A DNA stretch of 64,000 nt from Halocaridina rubra. Taxonomy: Eukaryota; Arthropoda; Malacostraca; Decapoda; Atyidae. Where the stretch lies: assembly GCA_037179515.1 (NCBI GenBank), contig JAXCGZ010020992.1:36929-100928 (forward strand). The letters run 5' to 3'. The position numbers and the translations under genes are program-made. Positions within the stretch are counted from its first letter, which is position 1. Each line of letters opens with the position of its first letter. The notes under the pieces were generated by a model. It saw only the letters and a list, made by a program, of their open reading frames with translations, made no database searches and was not told where the DNA came from. Shown one piece after another: positions 12,430 to 24,460 of the stretch.

Positions 12430-12890
12430 GAGTAAAAGTTGATGTTCTTCTCTAGCCCCTTAGAGTATGATGGCTTTGGTCCACTCCTCATTTGCATGGG
12501 TTAATAGTAACACATAAAAAAAGAAAAAATGCCTCTCCTGACTCAAACCCAATCCAATAAGCTAGGCTTGGGACGACCAATGGGTCGAGCTGGGATCACA
12601 GAAGCAATAGAAATAAAGATAAATTGATAATTTAGAAGGACAAATAATATCACATCATGAAACGTAGGTAGGTACGTAGTTAGGTAGGTATAAAAATTTA
12701 GTATAAGCCAAGTGGCAGGGCAACAGAGATCATTCACTCTCATGTCTGTTCTTAAACAAAACACACATACAATATATTCAATATATACAATATTTTTAGA
12801 AAAAAAAATGAAAAAAATGAAAACAAGCTTGGTCAACCACAGTTTAAAGCCATGTTAAAAATAAATATTCAAACATTTACAATACAATTT
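12430..12890. other. No gene seen; unidentified sequence
   Basis: AT-rich, with a (TAGG)-like run at about 12665-12690. Nothing was recognised. Confidence 0.45.
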
Positions 12891-15300
12891 ATAAATAATG
12901 TCTATTGTCGATACACAAGTTCTACCTAAAGGTTATAAAAAACAGAAACAATTTTGAGAAATGAAGTAACAGCCTGCAGATCACATTGATTTACCAAAAT
13001 CTCCTAGAGACTTGATATTGAAAAAGTTGCCCTTTCTCCCTCTGAAAATGAAGATAATCTAAAATAATATGAGCAATGGCTAAAACACACCAACATGTGT
13101 CACAGTATGGAACCATTCTCTCTGCGCCACTTGCCAGCAGCCAATTGTGTGGGGCCTATACGTAACATCGTTAGGAAAATTTCTGCTCTGCAATCCTACA
13201 TTCTAGGCGTACACCAGGGAGAGACAATTTCTTTGACAGATTTAAATTTAAAATTTGAGGGCAAGCCAATCCATGGATTTGCAACTCATTATGAATAAAA
13301 GTCCTAATTAAACTATAAATGCCTGAATGAGGAATCTGAATTTTGAAGGTCGATAATAATGACTGGCTCTCTTGGCCAAAATGTCAGCTCTCTCATTTCC
13401 CTTGATACACACATGTGCTGGGACACAACAAAAAACTACCTTTTTACATCTGGTATGGAGATGATACAACCATGATTAACTTTTCCCTACTAGCGAGTGT
13501 ACTGAATCATAAGAACTTATTGCCCATATGGAAGACTTTGAATCGGAGTGTATAACAAATTTTCTGAAGCGGCTACAGAATATGTAATGAAGTGCACCAA
13601 TGATGGGGACCAGTTCCACAGTGAAGACAGGAAACTGCAAAGGCAACCGCTTACTACATTCTTCTCTTCCTATGACAAAAGCAATACCAACCCCATCCTC
13701 TGATTTGGATCCATCTGAATAGATTTGCTCATAAGCACTATGCTCTAAATTGAGTGAGGAATCTGATCCAGTTCACATCACTAAGGTTTTCTTTATGTAT
13801 CTCTTCAAGGTTGCAAACCAGCAGAGAAGAGAATAGCCATGGAGGATACTCGAGTTCTTTTTAAGTTACACACAGTCAACTATTTAAAACAAATCAGATG
13901 ACACTGTTCAGAATATTGAACATCCAGTGGTTTGATGCATGAGGTTAAAATTGGCTATATCTGCCACTGTTAGGCAGTTCAGTATAGCGGTTAGGATTTG
14001 TATCTGCACCTTTTGTTCTAACTAAGTAATGCAGGGACAATTCTCTCCTTAAAGTAAACATGGAAGTTCATCAGTATCTACCAGCATGCTCTCAATGGGA
14101 AATGTGCGATAAACACCAGAGTATATACGCAATGCACAACATCTAGTTTCTACAAAGTAGTTTTGCAAGCTAACGAATACACCGGGCATGCACACTCAAA
14201 CTTTGATCGACACAAAGATCGATAAACTCAAAGGCGTAATTCTCGATCAGAACCCCAATCAAATGATGAAACAACTTTAAGTAAATTTAAAGAATTTTTC
14301 ACTCTTTGAGCAAGATAAGTTTAGCATAAAGGGTGACTCTTAAAACTTTACTTCATTTACATATGACAAGAGATAATTTTTCAACTTTAAGGCTGGGATG
14401 TTTTTCTGTTGTTTCACAAGAGTGAACCGGATGATGGAGGTTTTGGTACTGAAAACATGAGACCATGTTTAACAGGCCAGCTAGACACTGCACTGATTGC
14501 TCTCTAAAGCTTTTGGACAACCTCCACTGCTGTTGCTCTTGAAATATAAAGTACATGGTCATCAGCAATCAGAGAACCTCTAACTCTAAGCAGAATCTGA
14601 TTGATGATCCCATTAAATGCCATATTGAACAGTGTGGTCCTAATCATACTCCCCTGTGGCACTCCTTCATCAAATAAGTCAAATTGTTCGACACCAGTAC
14701 TGACTCAAAACTGTCGGTCTGATAAAAATGAATGAAGAAACTTTAACGTTTCCATCGATATCCCAATTGGTGCACTGTATTAATATTCTAATCTCCAGGT
14801 AGTGTCATAAGCTTTTGCCAAGTCAAAAATACACCAATCATTTGTTTTATCTGTGCAAATGATGTCTGCATATCCCTGGTCAAGAGAGTTGAATGACTTT
14901 TTTGAAACCCAATCTGCCAGGGTAAAATTAGACCTTACTTCTCAAGATAATAGACTAAAAGAGTGTTCACCATGCTCTCAAACAACTTAGACACAACTTG
15001 TTAAAGCAATTGGTCTATAGTTACTGGGTAAGGTAATGACATTTCCTTTCTTAGAAATAGGATTTGTTGTAGATTGCCTCCATGTGTCCGGGATAATCCT
15101 AAAGTTCCGGAACTTGTTTAGGAGGGATAAAAGGAATATTTTTGCACCTGGTAAGAGGTGCTGAAGCATCTCATAGCAAATTTATCACTGCCAGGTGATG
15201 TGTCTGATGACTTCTTTAAGGCGAATTCATCTTCTTCATGGTGAAATACATAATATAATAAATGTCAAGAGGAATAGACTTTAGGGGAATTTGATAGCAC
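12890..15300 (-). mobile_element. Old I-clade LINE D, 3' half (RT and RNase H, degenerate)
   Basis: Minus-strand remnants are frameshifted but ordered. Near 15300-15160 is a pre-RT block equivalent to 'FTMREF...ALKKS' followed by 'SSDTSPGSDK'. At 15169-14987 is an RT block with 'IPDTWRQST' and 'NYRPIALTSCV'. Near 14660-14610 is the 'GVPQGSM' equivalent. Near 13400-13370 is an RNase H block, 'CPAHVCIKGNERAD' when read across a frameshift. RNase H places it in the I group. The 5' half of the same element lies at about 21080-24460; element C separates the halves. Confidence 0.7.
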
Positions 15301-15835
15301 CGAATGTATAAGAAATCAAGAGAAAGATTCTGGGCACTTAATATACTACTGAAGTACTGTTCCTATCCACCCGGGGAGTGGAGGAGGCATGGTGGGCCCA
15401 TAGGCGAGTTGATTTTGAGATGGAATATATCTGCAAAAATTAAGAAAAAACTTCAAGTTGTTCTTAACGGGCTTAGTGGTCTCCTTAATACTTTTGGTAA
15501 GATGCCTTGATTTGAAGGGAAGAGGAAAGTTTGGATAGGATAGTGGTAAAGAAGGGAGAAATGATGGCACCGCATGAATGCTTTTGACCCCTGGGGGACC
15601 ACCAGGAAGGAAGGGTAAAGGGAGAGATAGGAAACAAAAACAAATATATGAATATAAAAGATGAAAAATAGATGAATAAAAAAATATGGAAGGAAAAGAG
15701 TTTGCTAATGACCAGCAAGGGACAAGGCTTTCTTATTGGAACCACACCAGTGTGTGTTGGGCTCACACTGGAGAGGTTGAGGGGAATGTTTTCACCCTCA
15801 TTTGCTCTTAGCTTTGACTATGAGCTGCTGCTTGA

Positions 15836-18800
15836 TTATCTAGGTGGTGGGTACTGGCTTATAATGTTCTGTAGGATGTCCAGATGGTTCATTGCTGCTC
15901 CGATTATGGTGCTAGCAGCTTGAGGGGCATTTGGGTCAATGCTAGGAGTTATCGGGGCTCCAGTCTTCCGTCGTATTTCTGAGACGACTTCACATTTGAG
16001 GATGTAGTGGAAGGGAGGTTGCGGCGTAGCTTCCTGGCATAAAGTGAACTCCTTGACGAGGTCTTCGATCATATGCCAGGTGCACTTATATCAGAATCTC
16101 AGTCGATAGATGTTGACAGCTGTACTTCTGTGGAGGTTCTTGGATAGGGTGACTTGCTGGAAGTTGGTGGCGGTGTTGTACCATGACGCAGAGGCAGATC
16201 TGGTGTCCTTGCACAGATTGTGTCTTTCTAGTTGTAAACTGAAGAGTGATCTGGTGGCCTTGGCCATTACCTGGAGGGTTCCGGGGGGCAGGGATACTTG
16301 AATCTCTGCCAGAGAGAAGATGGTTTAGCTGCTTGGTTGGCTTCTTCATTTCCTTTGATGCCTGCATGGCTGGGTATCAAGGCAAGGGTGACGGCTTTGT
16401 TAATGCTGATAGACCTGTGGTAGAGGTGAAGGATGTCGGTGATGATTCTCACATTGTCTTTGGGGTGTGTCTTCTTGATAGCCTGTAAAGCACTTTGGAG
16501 GCTGTGAGAATGAGGGGATGGTCAGTTTCTTGCTGAGAGAAGAAGTTAAGGTTATTAGCAATGGCAACCAGCTCAGTTTGGAGTAAGGAGCAGGAATTCG
16601 ACAGTCTCCAGGATTCTACATGTTCTTTGGTGGTGAGGGCGGCAGCTGAGGTTCCAGTTTCTTGATTCTGAGCCATCTGTGTAGATGATTTGGGAGTTGT
16701 GCCTGCTCCAACTCTGGATTTTGTCCTTAGATATGTTTTAGAGGACAAGCAGGTTAACTGAGCTCTTGGGGTATTCAGGAAGCTCGATCTTTATGTTGAG
16801 CAGCTGGTCATCCCATGGAGGATGGCATCGGTAGTCGGGGTGTGAAGTGTACAAGTTCTAGAATATATTGTCCTCCTTGACTCCTAAGGCCTGCAGCTCA
16901 GCATGGATCTTCGCTGCCAAAGTCCTTTTTGGGGAAGTCCAGATGTTGGCCGAGGGCTAGTTAGCAATGGCAAGGCAGGTACATTGTGCCGTGGTGGTTT
17001 TGGCCACTGTGAGGGTCATTCTCTGTAAAGATCTATACTTTAGTGGCAGGAGATTGGATTCCAGCAGTAGGTTTTCTATTTTAGTCCACACGGGAGCTCC
17101 TAGCATGGTCTGCATGGCATTATTTTGGATGACTTCGAGCTTCAAGGAGCCAAAGGGTGGGACAAGCATAGTCCACAAGGCTCCACATAGCTTGCATGTA
17201 GAAGGTTTAAGGAGACTGAAGGTTGCGCCATTGTATATGCTAGCACTGGCCGTAGTACGATCTGCTGCATTTTGCATCTGTCGAGAAGTTGTTGTATCTT
17301 GAATCTAAAGGAGAGTGGGCTGTCGATGTATATCCCCAGGGAAAGGTGCCTAGTAACCCAGTCCAAGGGGTCATTATTTATGACCAACTTGTGTCTGGTC
17401 TTTGCTGACGGATGGGTAGCGCCTTAGTTTTCATGGCAATTATTTTAACTCCAAGGGAGATGGAGGCTTGGTTTATCTTGTTGAGGCATAGCTGGGTCTT
17501 CTTAAAAGATGCATCACCTCTTATGACGAGGGTAAAGTCATCTGCAGAGTTGAAGATCTTCGCCCCAGAAGGCAGTTTAATGTCCATGATCTTTTCCATG
17601 AGACAGATGATGAGGAACGGACTGAGAATTCCACCTTGGGGGGTCCTATTTTTGTGTAGTTTGTAGGTGGAGTAGTGCCCTTACACTCTTAACTTTGAGT
17701 ACTGTGGTGTAGTAGACTCAGCTTGATCCAGGAGAGGTTTCCTTTGACCTGCTTGTCCACTAGAGCAGAGAGCATAGCAGGCACATTGGCTACCTCAAAG
17801 GCCTTCTCTAGATCGAGGAAGACGACAAACCCATGGCAGTTGCTTATGAATGATAGCAAGGATGCTATGCCCTTTGAAGTGCCTAAGCCCAGCTGGTAGG
17901 CAAACATGTCCTAATGGAAGGGTGGGCACTTCCAGCGAAGCCTGTTAAGTACAATCTTCTCTGCTGTTTTGCTCAAGAGGGATTTAATGTGTGGGTTATC
18001 TGGATCCTTGAGTTTAGGGATGGGCTGAATATCAGCCTTGTTCCATAAAGCTGGTCTGACACTTTGGGTGTAAGTGCAGTTTATAAGTGAAAGTAGAGTG
18101 AGTTCCCCCTGGGGCCCCAAATTCTGAATCATCAAATGTGTGATTCTGTCTGCACAAGGGGCTGTGTTCTTAGAGCTCTTATTCACTTTCCGCAGCTCGA
18201 TCAGGGTGAAGGGGGTGTTGGTGAGGTCCTCTGTGTTGATGGCTGCTTCAGTTTCTTCCCACCTTGCAATGGTGAGACCCTGCAGAGTTCTTTTTAGTTC
18301 TTCCCTTGGCAAAGTAGTTGATGTTCCACATTTGGCCCACAGAGATGTTGGTATCTAGTGTAGAGCACCATTCAAGCCATTTTTTCTTTTTGATCTCCTT
18401 TGTCTCTTCATGGACATGTTCTTTGACTGAGGGTATGTTAAGAGTTTTCAGTGGGGCAATTTCTGTGGACTTTTCGGATGACGTTTAGTCAGTGACTGAG
18501 TCCTTTGACTCTATCACAGTAGTACCACTCTTGCAGTGGTTTGCTTGTCTTTGTTTGCAAAGGGGATGGAAGAGTAAGCTGTGGATTGTAAGTCATAGAC
18601 TAGTCAGCTTCAGCTTGATCAATGCCCCCTGGAGATGTGTATGGTGAATTCCAGTTGCTAAGGTGTTCCTGGAATCAGTCCCAGTTGGCCTTCTTGAAAT
18701 TCCATCGAGGAGGTGGATCGAGGATCTGGAAGATGTCCAGAATCATCAACTTAAGTGAATCCTGTAGTGGTCACTCGTGACATGAGGGTGCATGCCCCAA

Positions 18801-19372
18801 GTAGCGACTTACCTTAGGGAGTTCAAGATAAAGGTGAGATCCAGAATTCGAATTGGCTCATGGTCATTGAGCATAATGATAATCTCTTGGTCATCCAGCA
18901 GACTCATGATGTGTCTGCCTGCTGTGCATGTGCGATTAGACTTGAATCTGGGGTGGTGCGCATTAAAATCACAACCTATTACTAAGTCCATAAGACTGGC
19001 TCTGCCAAATAGGGTGGTTAAGTCTAGCTCATCTTCATGCTGTCTGTAGATGTTGTAGAAGGCTACACTGCTGCCCTGTAATTAGATATTTACAGCTAGA
19101 ATGTTGACTCCCTCACTGCAGCTGATATGTTGTGTAATTTCTTTGGCAAGCAAGTTTTTTTTAATGAAGGTGGCACTGCCTCTGTTCTCCCCCAGAGTCC
19201 AGTGGTGGTACAAGCCCTGGTATCCAGATAATTTGGGTACATTGTGTTCTGAACACAGGGTCTCCTGCACCATGATTACATTGATATTGTCAGCTTTGGC
19301 AATGCCTTCTAGGTGTTGAATATTGTTTCTAAAACCCTGAGCCTTCCAATGTAGTATTTCAAGATTAGGCAT
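15836..19372 (-). pseudogene. Pol of LINE C (EN, RT, RNase H)
   Basis: The endonuclease starts at 19372 ('LEILHWKAQGFRNNI', 'VQETLC') and continues with 'LVIGCDFNAHHPRF' and 'LDLTFIL' to 18809. The RT at 18312-17142 has 'NTAPCADRITHLMIQN', 'VVFLDLEKAFEVANV' (first Asp region), 'RTPQGGILSPFLI' and 'NSADDFTLVI' (YADD equivalent with Ser for Tyr). The RNase H at about 16660-16290 has 'LQTELVAIANNL' and 'ALIPSHAGIKGNEEANQAAK'. The end block at 16072-15836 contains 'HYILKCEVV', the C-terminal zinc-binding region. Stops and frameshifts lie between blocks, so no intact polyprotein is encoded. Confidence 0.85.
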
Positions 19373-19568
19373 CTTAAGAGTTTAAGAGGAGGAGGTGGAA
19401 GGGGTGGTGATTTGTTGAAGGCGACATTGGTTTCTCAAGAAGAGTGCTTGAGCAACAATGCTAAGGGTGATTTCAGTTTCTTGGTTGAAAACATTTCTTG
19501 GGAGTGGGGTCCATGTTGCTAGCAAAGAGCCACACTGCTATGCTGTATCGCTTGGGCGATGAGTTGCG

Positions 19569-20762
19569 TTATGTCCTCGAGGGTGAAGAGGGGTTGAGGA
19601 TTAAAAATAGGTAGGGCTGTGGGAGTAGGAGAGGTTGCTGTGAAGGAGCACTGTTACTGAGTCTTGGGTATCGGAAGTTGGTGTGGTTAAGGGGTCTGTG
19701 AGTGGTGACAGCTAGAGTCTGAGTATTGCGTGGAGTGGTGGGGTGAGTCTGAGTGTTGTGTAAGGAGGTAGTGGGAGTCTGCATAGAAGCAGGAGTGGGA
19801 GGAGGTGTAATTTGTGTGCTTAGAGATTGGTTAGTGTTGTGTGTGGGGTTTTCGGGAGGGCAGGGCGAGAAGGTTGCCAAGGATTGGAGGTAGGAGGAGG
19901 AGCAGAAATGAAGGTTGAGGTATTGCAGTTAGGGGTAGGAGTAGAGGCTGGGTTTCTGTGAGAGATCCTCTTTAACCTCTCAGGACAACAAGTGATCCAG
20001 GAGTGTTGGTGCCCCAAGCAGTCAGGGCACCTGGCCAAAGTCTCTTCCTTGGCTTTGAATTTGGCAAGGCATTGGTTAGTGACATGCCCGCTGCAGCAGA
20101 CTGTGCATCTGACAGGGAAGAGGCATGTCTTACAATGGTGGCCAAAACGTTGACAGCAAAAGCAACGAAGGGGCTCAGGGTTGTACTCCCTGAGTTTGAA
20201 TTTGCCCCATATGCCCAGGTTGAGCTCGGCTGGGGGAGGTCTGTAGATGTGGACCACAACCTGCTTGGAGGGGACCAATTGCTCTTCAATTTTGGAGGTG
20301 CAGCAGTGATATAACATTGCTTTGTCAGGAGATCTACTGACAAAGCCAGTGGGAAGTTTAGAAGGTTAAACTTCCTGATTCTCTGAGATGGACATATCTT
20401 AGCAGAGTGAGGTGAGTTGACAGAGCGGAACTTCTCAGCAGCTTCGGAGGAGGTGGGGTGGACTATAAATTCACCCTGGAGATTGGGTCTGATGAGGCAC
20501 CCAAATTCGGTGAGCTGATCCTCCAACTCATGAAGGAGTGTATAGGCCTCTGCAGGAGGGGAATGTACTTTAAATCTAGAGAGGTTCTCTCTTGAAGCAC
20601 TGGGTCTTGGGGCTGTGGGGGAGCTGGGGCAGCAAAGCTCTCCTTCCTACTGCCTAAGGCAGTCCTCTGGCTCTTCTTTTTCACAACAATACTCCATCCG
20701 TCCTGGACATGGTCCAGCTCCATCTCCCCTCTAGGGGAAACAGGTGTGTTAGGCAAACACAT
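19569..20762 (-). pseudogene. Gag-like ORF1 of LINE C with three CCHC knuckles
   Basis: From the Met at 20762 the frame passes through two shifts (near 20500 and 20310). Between about 20170 and 19990 are three zinc knuckles: C-x2-C-x4-H-x4-C (CFCCQRFGHHCKTC), C-x2-C-x3-H-x4-C (CTVCCSGHVTNQC) and C-x2-C-x4-H-x4-C (CPDCLGHQHSWITC). A Pro/Thr-rich low-complexity tail runs to about 19569. Family role is nucleic-acid-binding coat protein of the retrotransposon RNP. 'VVVHIYRPPPAELNLGIWGKFKLREYNPEPLRC' marks the usual lead-in to the first knuckle, quoted here only by its ends: VVVHIYRP and PEPLRC. Confidence 0.85.
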
Positions 20763-21079
20763 GACTAAAAACTAATCAATTGGACACAGTGCACTTTTAT
20801 ACTATTTTATTTTAATTTCAATAGCTATATAAAAGCACTCAAACACTTTTCACTTAACACTTTTTGGAATAGCTATTATAACAGGCCTTGCCGCTATAAA
20901 AAGTGGGAATTTAAATGAATAATATCGCTAAAAGCACTGAATGCACAACACTGATTTGAACACAAAATAAGTCTGTAGATTTAGCTGAAAAAGAAAGAGG
21001 GAATTAGGGGTTGGATCAGCAATATTCTGCAGTAAAATAGAAATTATAATAAAGGTCTATTTTGCTTATTTCACTCCTT

Positions 21080-24000
21080 AAAAAAAAATAAATAATAACA
21101 GTAATAGATACGGATTATTTCTTTCCTAAAAAAAGGAGAGGAGAAATGGGAGTAAACCAGTCTTCCTGGTAGGCGAAAAGTCGGCTTCCGTTGACTGAGG
21201 TACTTTTCAAGGATTTCAGCTACTTCTTTGTGATCTATAACTAGTTCATTATTTCTCTGGATGGTTGGGATTGGATTTGGTATAAACTTTTCACTCAACT
21301 TCCTGATTTTATTCTACACTTTGGCCATACAAGTATTGGAATATATAATTTTAACATAATTTATCCAGGAAGTTTTTTCGCCTGTTTATAACATTTCAAC
21401 TTTGCAGGGTTATGTTTGTGTGCAACGTTATTTGTGGAGGTTTAATGCTGCTTTAGTTTGCAAAAGTTCACACAGCAAATTTTCCCCTGGTTTTTACAAA
21501 CATTATTCCACCACAAAACAATTGGTCGACTTGGTTTCCCACTGGTTTTTGGAATGGTCATAACAGCTCCCTCAAACACTTTTTAAAAGAAATAAGTCAT
21601 AAGCTTCCATATGGTCATCAAAGTCGTCAAAAGTTGCTCCATCAGTAAGCTGGGCATTGGAAGTCCAGTCTGCCTCTTATATTTTCCACTTTGGAATCAC
21701 CTCTGTTTGTAGCTGACTCACTTTTCTAATAACAATCGGAGACTGATCACTGCCAGTTGGTTTGCCGCTAATAACTGACCAAACAAAATCTAAGTGCAAG
21801 CACGGTAAACATAAACTCATATCAATTGCTGACCAAGTTACATGATATGGATCCAAATGAGTGGAAGTTCCATCCTACAAAAACTAAGTCACTGTCATCT
21901 GTGAATTGCTCCACCACACTTCCTTGATGTTCAGTGGAAGAGCAGCCCAAGACTATATTTTTAGCATTAAAGTCAATGTTGTTGGTTTGCTACATTTACG
22001 GGTCCTCTGTCTCCAGGCTAGGCTGTAAATAGATGGAGCAGATGGAAAAGCTTTTCTGTCCTTTATCCTGACAGCAGTAACCTGAAGATTTGCATCAATG
22101 TCAAGAGCATGATGACTGAAGGATTTATGGAAGACAATAGCAATTCCTCCTGTCAGTAAATCACCTGGATTGTGATGAGATTTCTAAATGATATAGCTCA
22201 GTCCTGGCTGAATCAAGTAATTGTCCAACAATGTTTCTTGTAAAAATGCCACATGAATATTATAGTCTCTCAATACAGTCTTAAAGAATACATTATTTAC
22301 TCTTAGAGTCTACAATTCCACTGAAGGATATTCATCATTACAATGAAGTATGGAACCTTTTTGGTGGACTTGATCTTCGAATGATCATTTGTTTTTTAAA
22401 AGATTTGGTTGTTTCAACTCCTGCATTTTTTCCATCCGAAATATCCCAGAGTCAGTGTACAGGATCTGGTTTGGTTACAGCAGTATAGTCTTTACAGTTT
22501 TTGTCGTTGAGGTCTTTTCTCCATCTTTCCTCAGTTCACTTTGAAAGTGATTACATCTGAGGAACAGTGAGATAGGAGAAAAATCCCCGTCAACACGCAA
22601 GGATGAATCCCAGCTTCCAGGAGGATTAATATCAACCAGACTTTCTTAAGAGCCAGAAAGCATCCGCAGGCTTCTGGTAGGCATACATTTCTGATTACCG
22701 TACTTTTAGGATTCTTGCTTAGAGGCATGTCCTTAAATGAATCAAAGGCCTCAAAATTTTCAGAAAATGCAAGTATCTCCTGGTGATTGGGAGAAACATC
22801 CGGTCCTCGATCTTCCCCTGAAGTCAATGGTTTAACAGAGCCATCAGCATCAGAAGGAAAGGTGCTTTTGCCTGCACCTGATGGCTTAATGCTTTTGTCC
22901 ATACCTAAAGGCATATCTACGGTATTTTTGGAAGTACTGTATTAGAAGTAGTTTTCTTTGCAAATAAAGTTTAAAGTGATTTTACATTGCCAGAATATGT
23001 AACACTAGGTTGCATGTTCTCTATTTAAGCATATATTTTGCTCTAATAATGCTTATATTTCCAGATTCTGCAAGAACTAGAACTTCAGCCACAAACAGGT
23101 ATGAGGGATATGATCGCCCTTACACAACCAACTAGTTGTGCAGACTTCATGTGAGGGACCTACACAAGTCTTGCAAATCTTTGGCACATGGCAATGTATT
23201 GTGGTAAGCCCAAAAAGTCAATAGTTTCGACATTGCATGGGTCTGACTTTATATAGTCTTACTGGTTATAGCTCTCATTCAAGAAGAACACGCTCTGGTA
23301 TTTGACCATTCCGGAAAGTGAGGAGCAGCAAAGGTGATATATCATCCCTCGATCCAAGAAAATCAACGCTAATTACTTCAGGGGGGAAATAGGTCAGGGC
23401 CTCAAGTTCTAGCTGAAATAAGTCCCAGGACCTAACTCCCTTGGCATAGTTGAAGGTGGAATACAACCTAAACTCCGTGACAGGAAGCTATCAATCCTTA
23501 CTTGGCAGAGCAACAGACTTTCTGTGAGTTTTTGGCTTAAAAGTTTGACCACTTTCCTCTGCAGGGGAGTCCTTGCGTGAATATGATAGGCACTTCGCCA
23601 GAATCTCTTTATCTCTAGCCTGTTCGCTCGACCGATATGAAAATCAAATAGTGCACAGCATGAAGGTGACTGCACATTTCTTGGACCACTTGCTACATAC
23701 CTTTGCGGAGCTTCTTGTTCTTGAATAAGTATCACAATGTACAGTATCTGAATAAAACAAATACTTCTCAAAAACATTGGAGGGGGTAAGTGGAAATTTC
23801 TCAAATTAAAGTAACTCAACATGCTTTTCACTTGTACTATTACCATGACTGTCAAAAGCCTTCTAAGCTGCAGCTTCAGTACAGACGAGAATCAAGATGT
23901 CACCATAACCAGTGCTAGGGTTATGACAGATAAGCATGAAAAATTTCTACGTATGTGGAGGCTGGCAAGGTAATTGGGTGTAGGATCATAGTTTTACTTT

Positions 24001-24460
24001 TACCACCAGTATTATTGACATGGTGTCCAGGCAATACCAAATTATCAGTTAGAAGAGAGCCACATCGCATCCTTTAACATCAGCCGGGTCGTCAACAGAA
24101 GAGAGGGAAATTTCCATTATAGGCTGCTATGACCAGTATTTATATGGGGACATAACATGGCCACACTGGCAGAGCCCCACACCAGTGCTGAGCATTTCAT
24201 TATAATGACCCCACACCAGGCAGGGCAAGGGGATCTGTCGCAATGGTAAAAAATAGGGGGGTCATCAACTAGTTCATATCCCAGACCATACAGCAGGGAT
24301 ATCCTTTGATGTCCATTAGCCTCTGCCAAGGGGCTGGTCCAGTGAGGGACCCAAATCCTTTGGCAGGAGAGCCCCCTCACCATGTACAGGTGGACTACCT
24401 GCGAGGGGGAGATTATAAAATGTAACTTATTTGAGCATAGTGGATGCTTATTAGCCAACT
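21080..24460 (-). mobile_element. Old I-clade LINE D, 5' half (5'UTR, gag, EN)
   Basis: A GC-richer 5' region lies at about 24460-24115. The gag remnants are at 23855-22530, including 'EIKRFWRSAYHIHARTP', 'YSTFNYAKGVRSWD' and a knuckle-like 'CNVETIDFLGLPQYIAMC', in separate frames. The endonuclease starts near 22345 ('ILQWNCRL'). It continues through 'VAFLQETLLDN', 'GGIAIVFHKS' and 'GSDQSPIVI' to the linker 'PNPIPTIQRNNELVI' at about 21270. Homology ends at about 21080 within the 'SPFF' block, where LINE C begins. It resumes at 15300. Combined length without C is about 5.8 kb, a normal full-length size. Confidence 0.7.

Larger units (their letters stand above)
15310..21070 (-). mobile_element. 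Younger I-clade LINE C, inserted into LINE D
   Basis: On the minus strand gag (20762 to about 19569) is followed by pol (19372 to about 15836: EN, RT, RNase H, C-terminal domain) and a 3' region to about 15310. The presence of RNase H and a triple-CCHC gag places it in the I/Nimb-like group. Outer limits are inferred from where LINE D coding homology stops (about 21080) and resumes (about 15300). They are good to some tens of bases on the right and perhaps a hundred on the left. The copy carries several frameshifts but is clearly less decayed than D. Confidence 0.75.

Noticed and set aside
22531..22914. Stand-alone 127-residue hypothetical protein
   Set aside because: It lies between gag and endonuclease remnants of LINE D on the same strand and is better explained as a piece of its ORF1.
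24117..24458. 113-residue protein on the minus strand
   Set aside because: Position directly upstream of the LINE D gag and lack of any motif suggest 5'UTR sequence of the retrotransposon.
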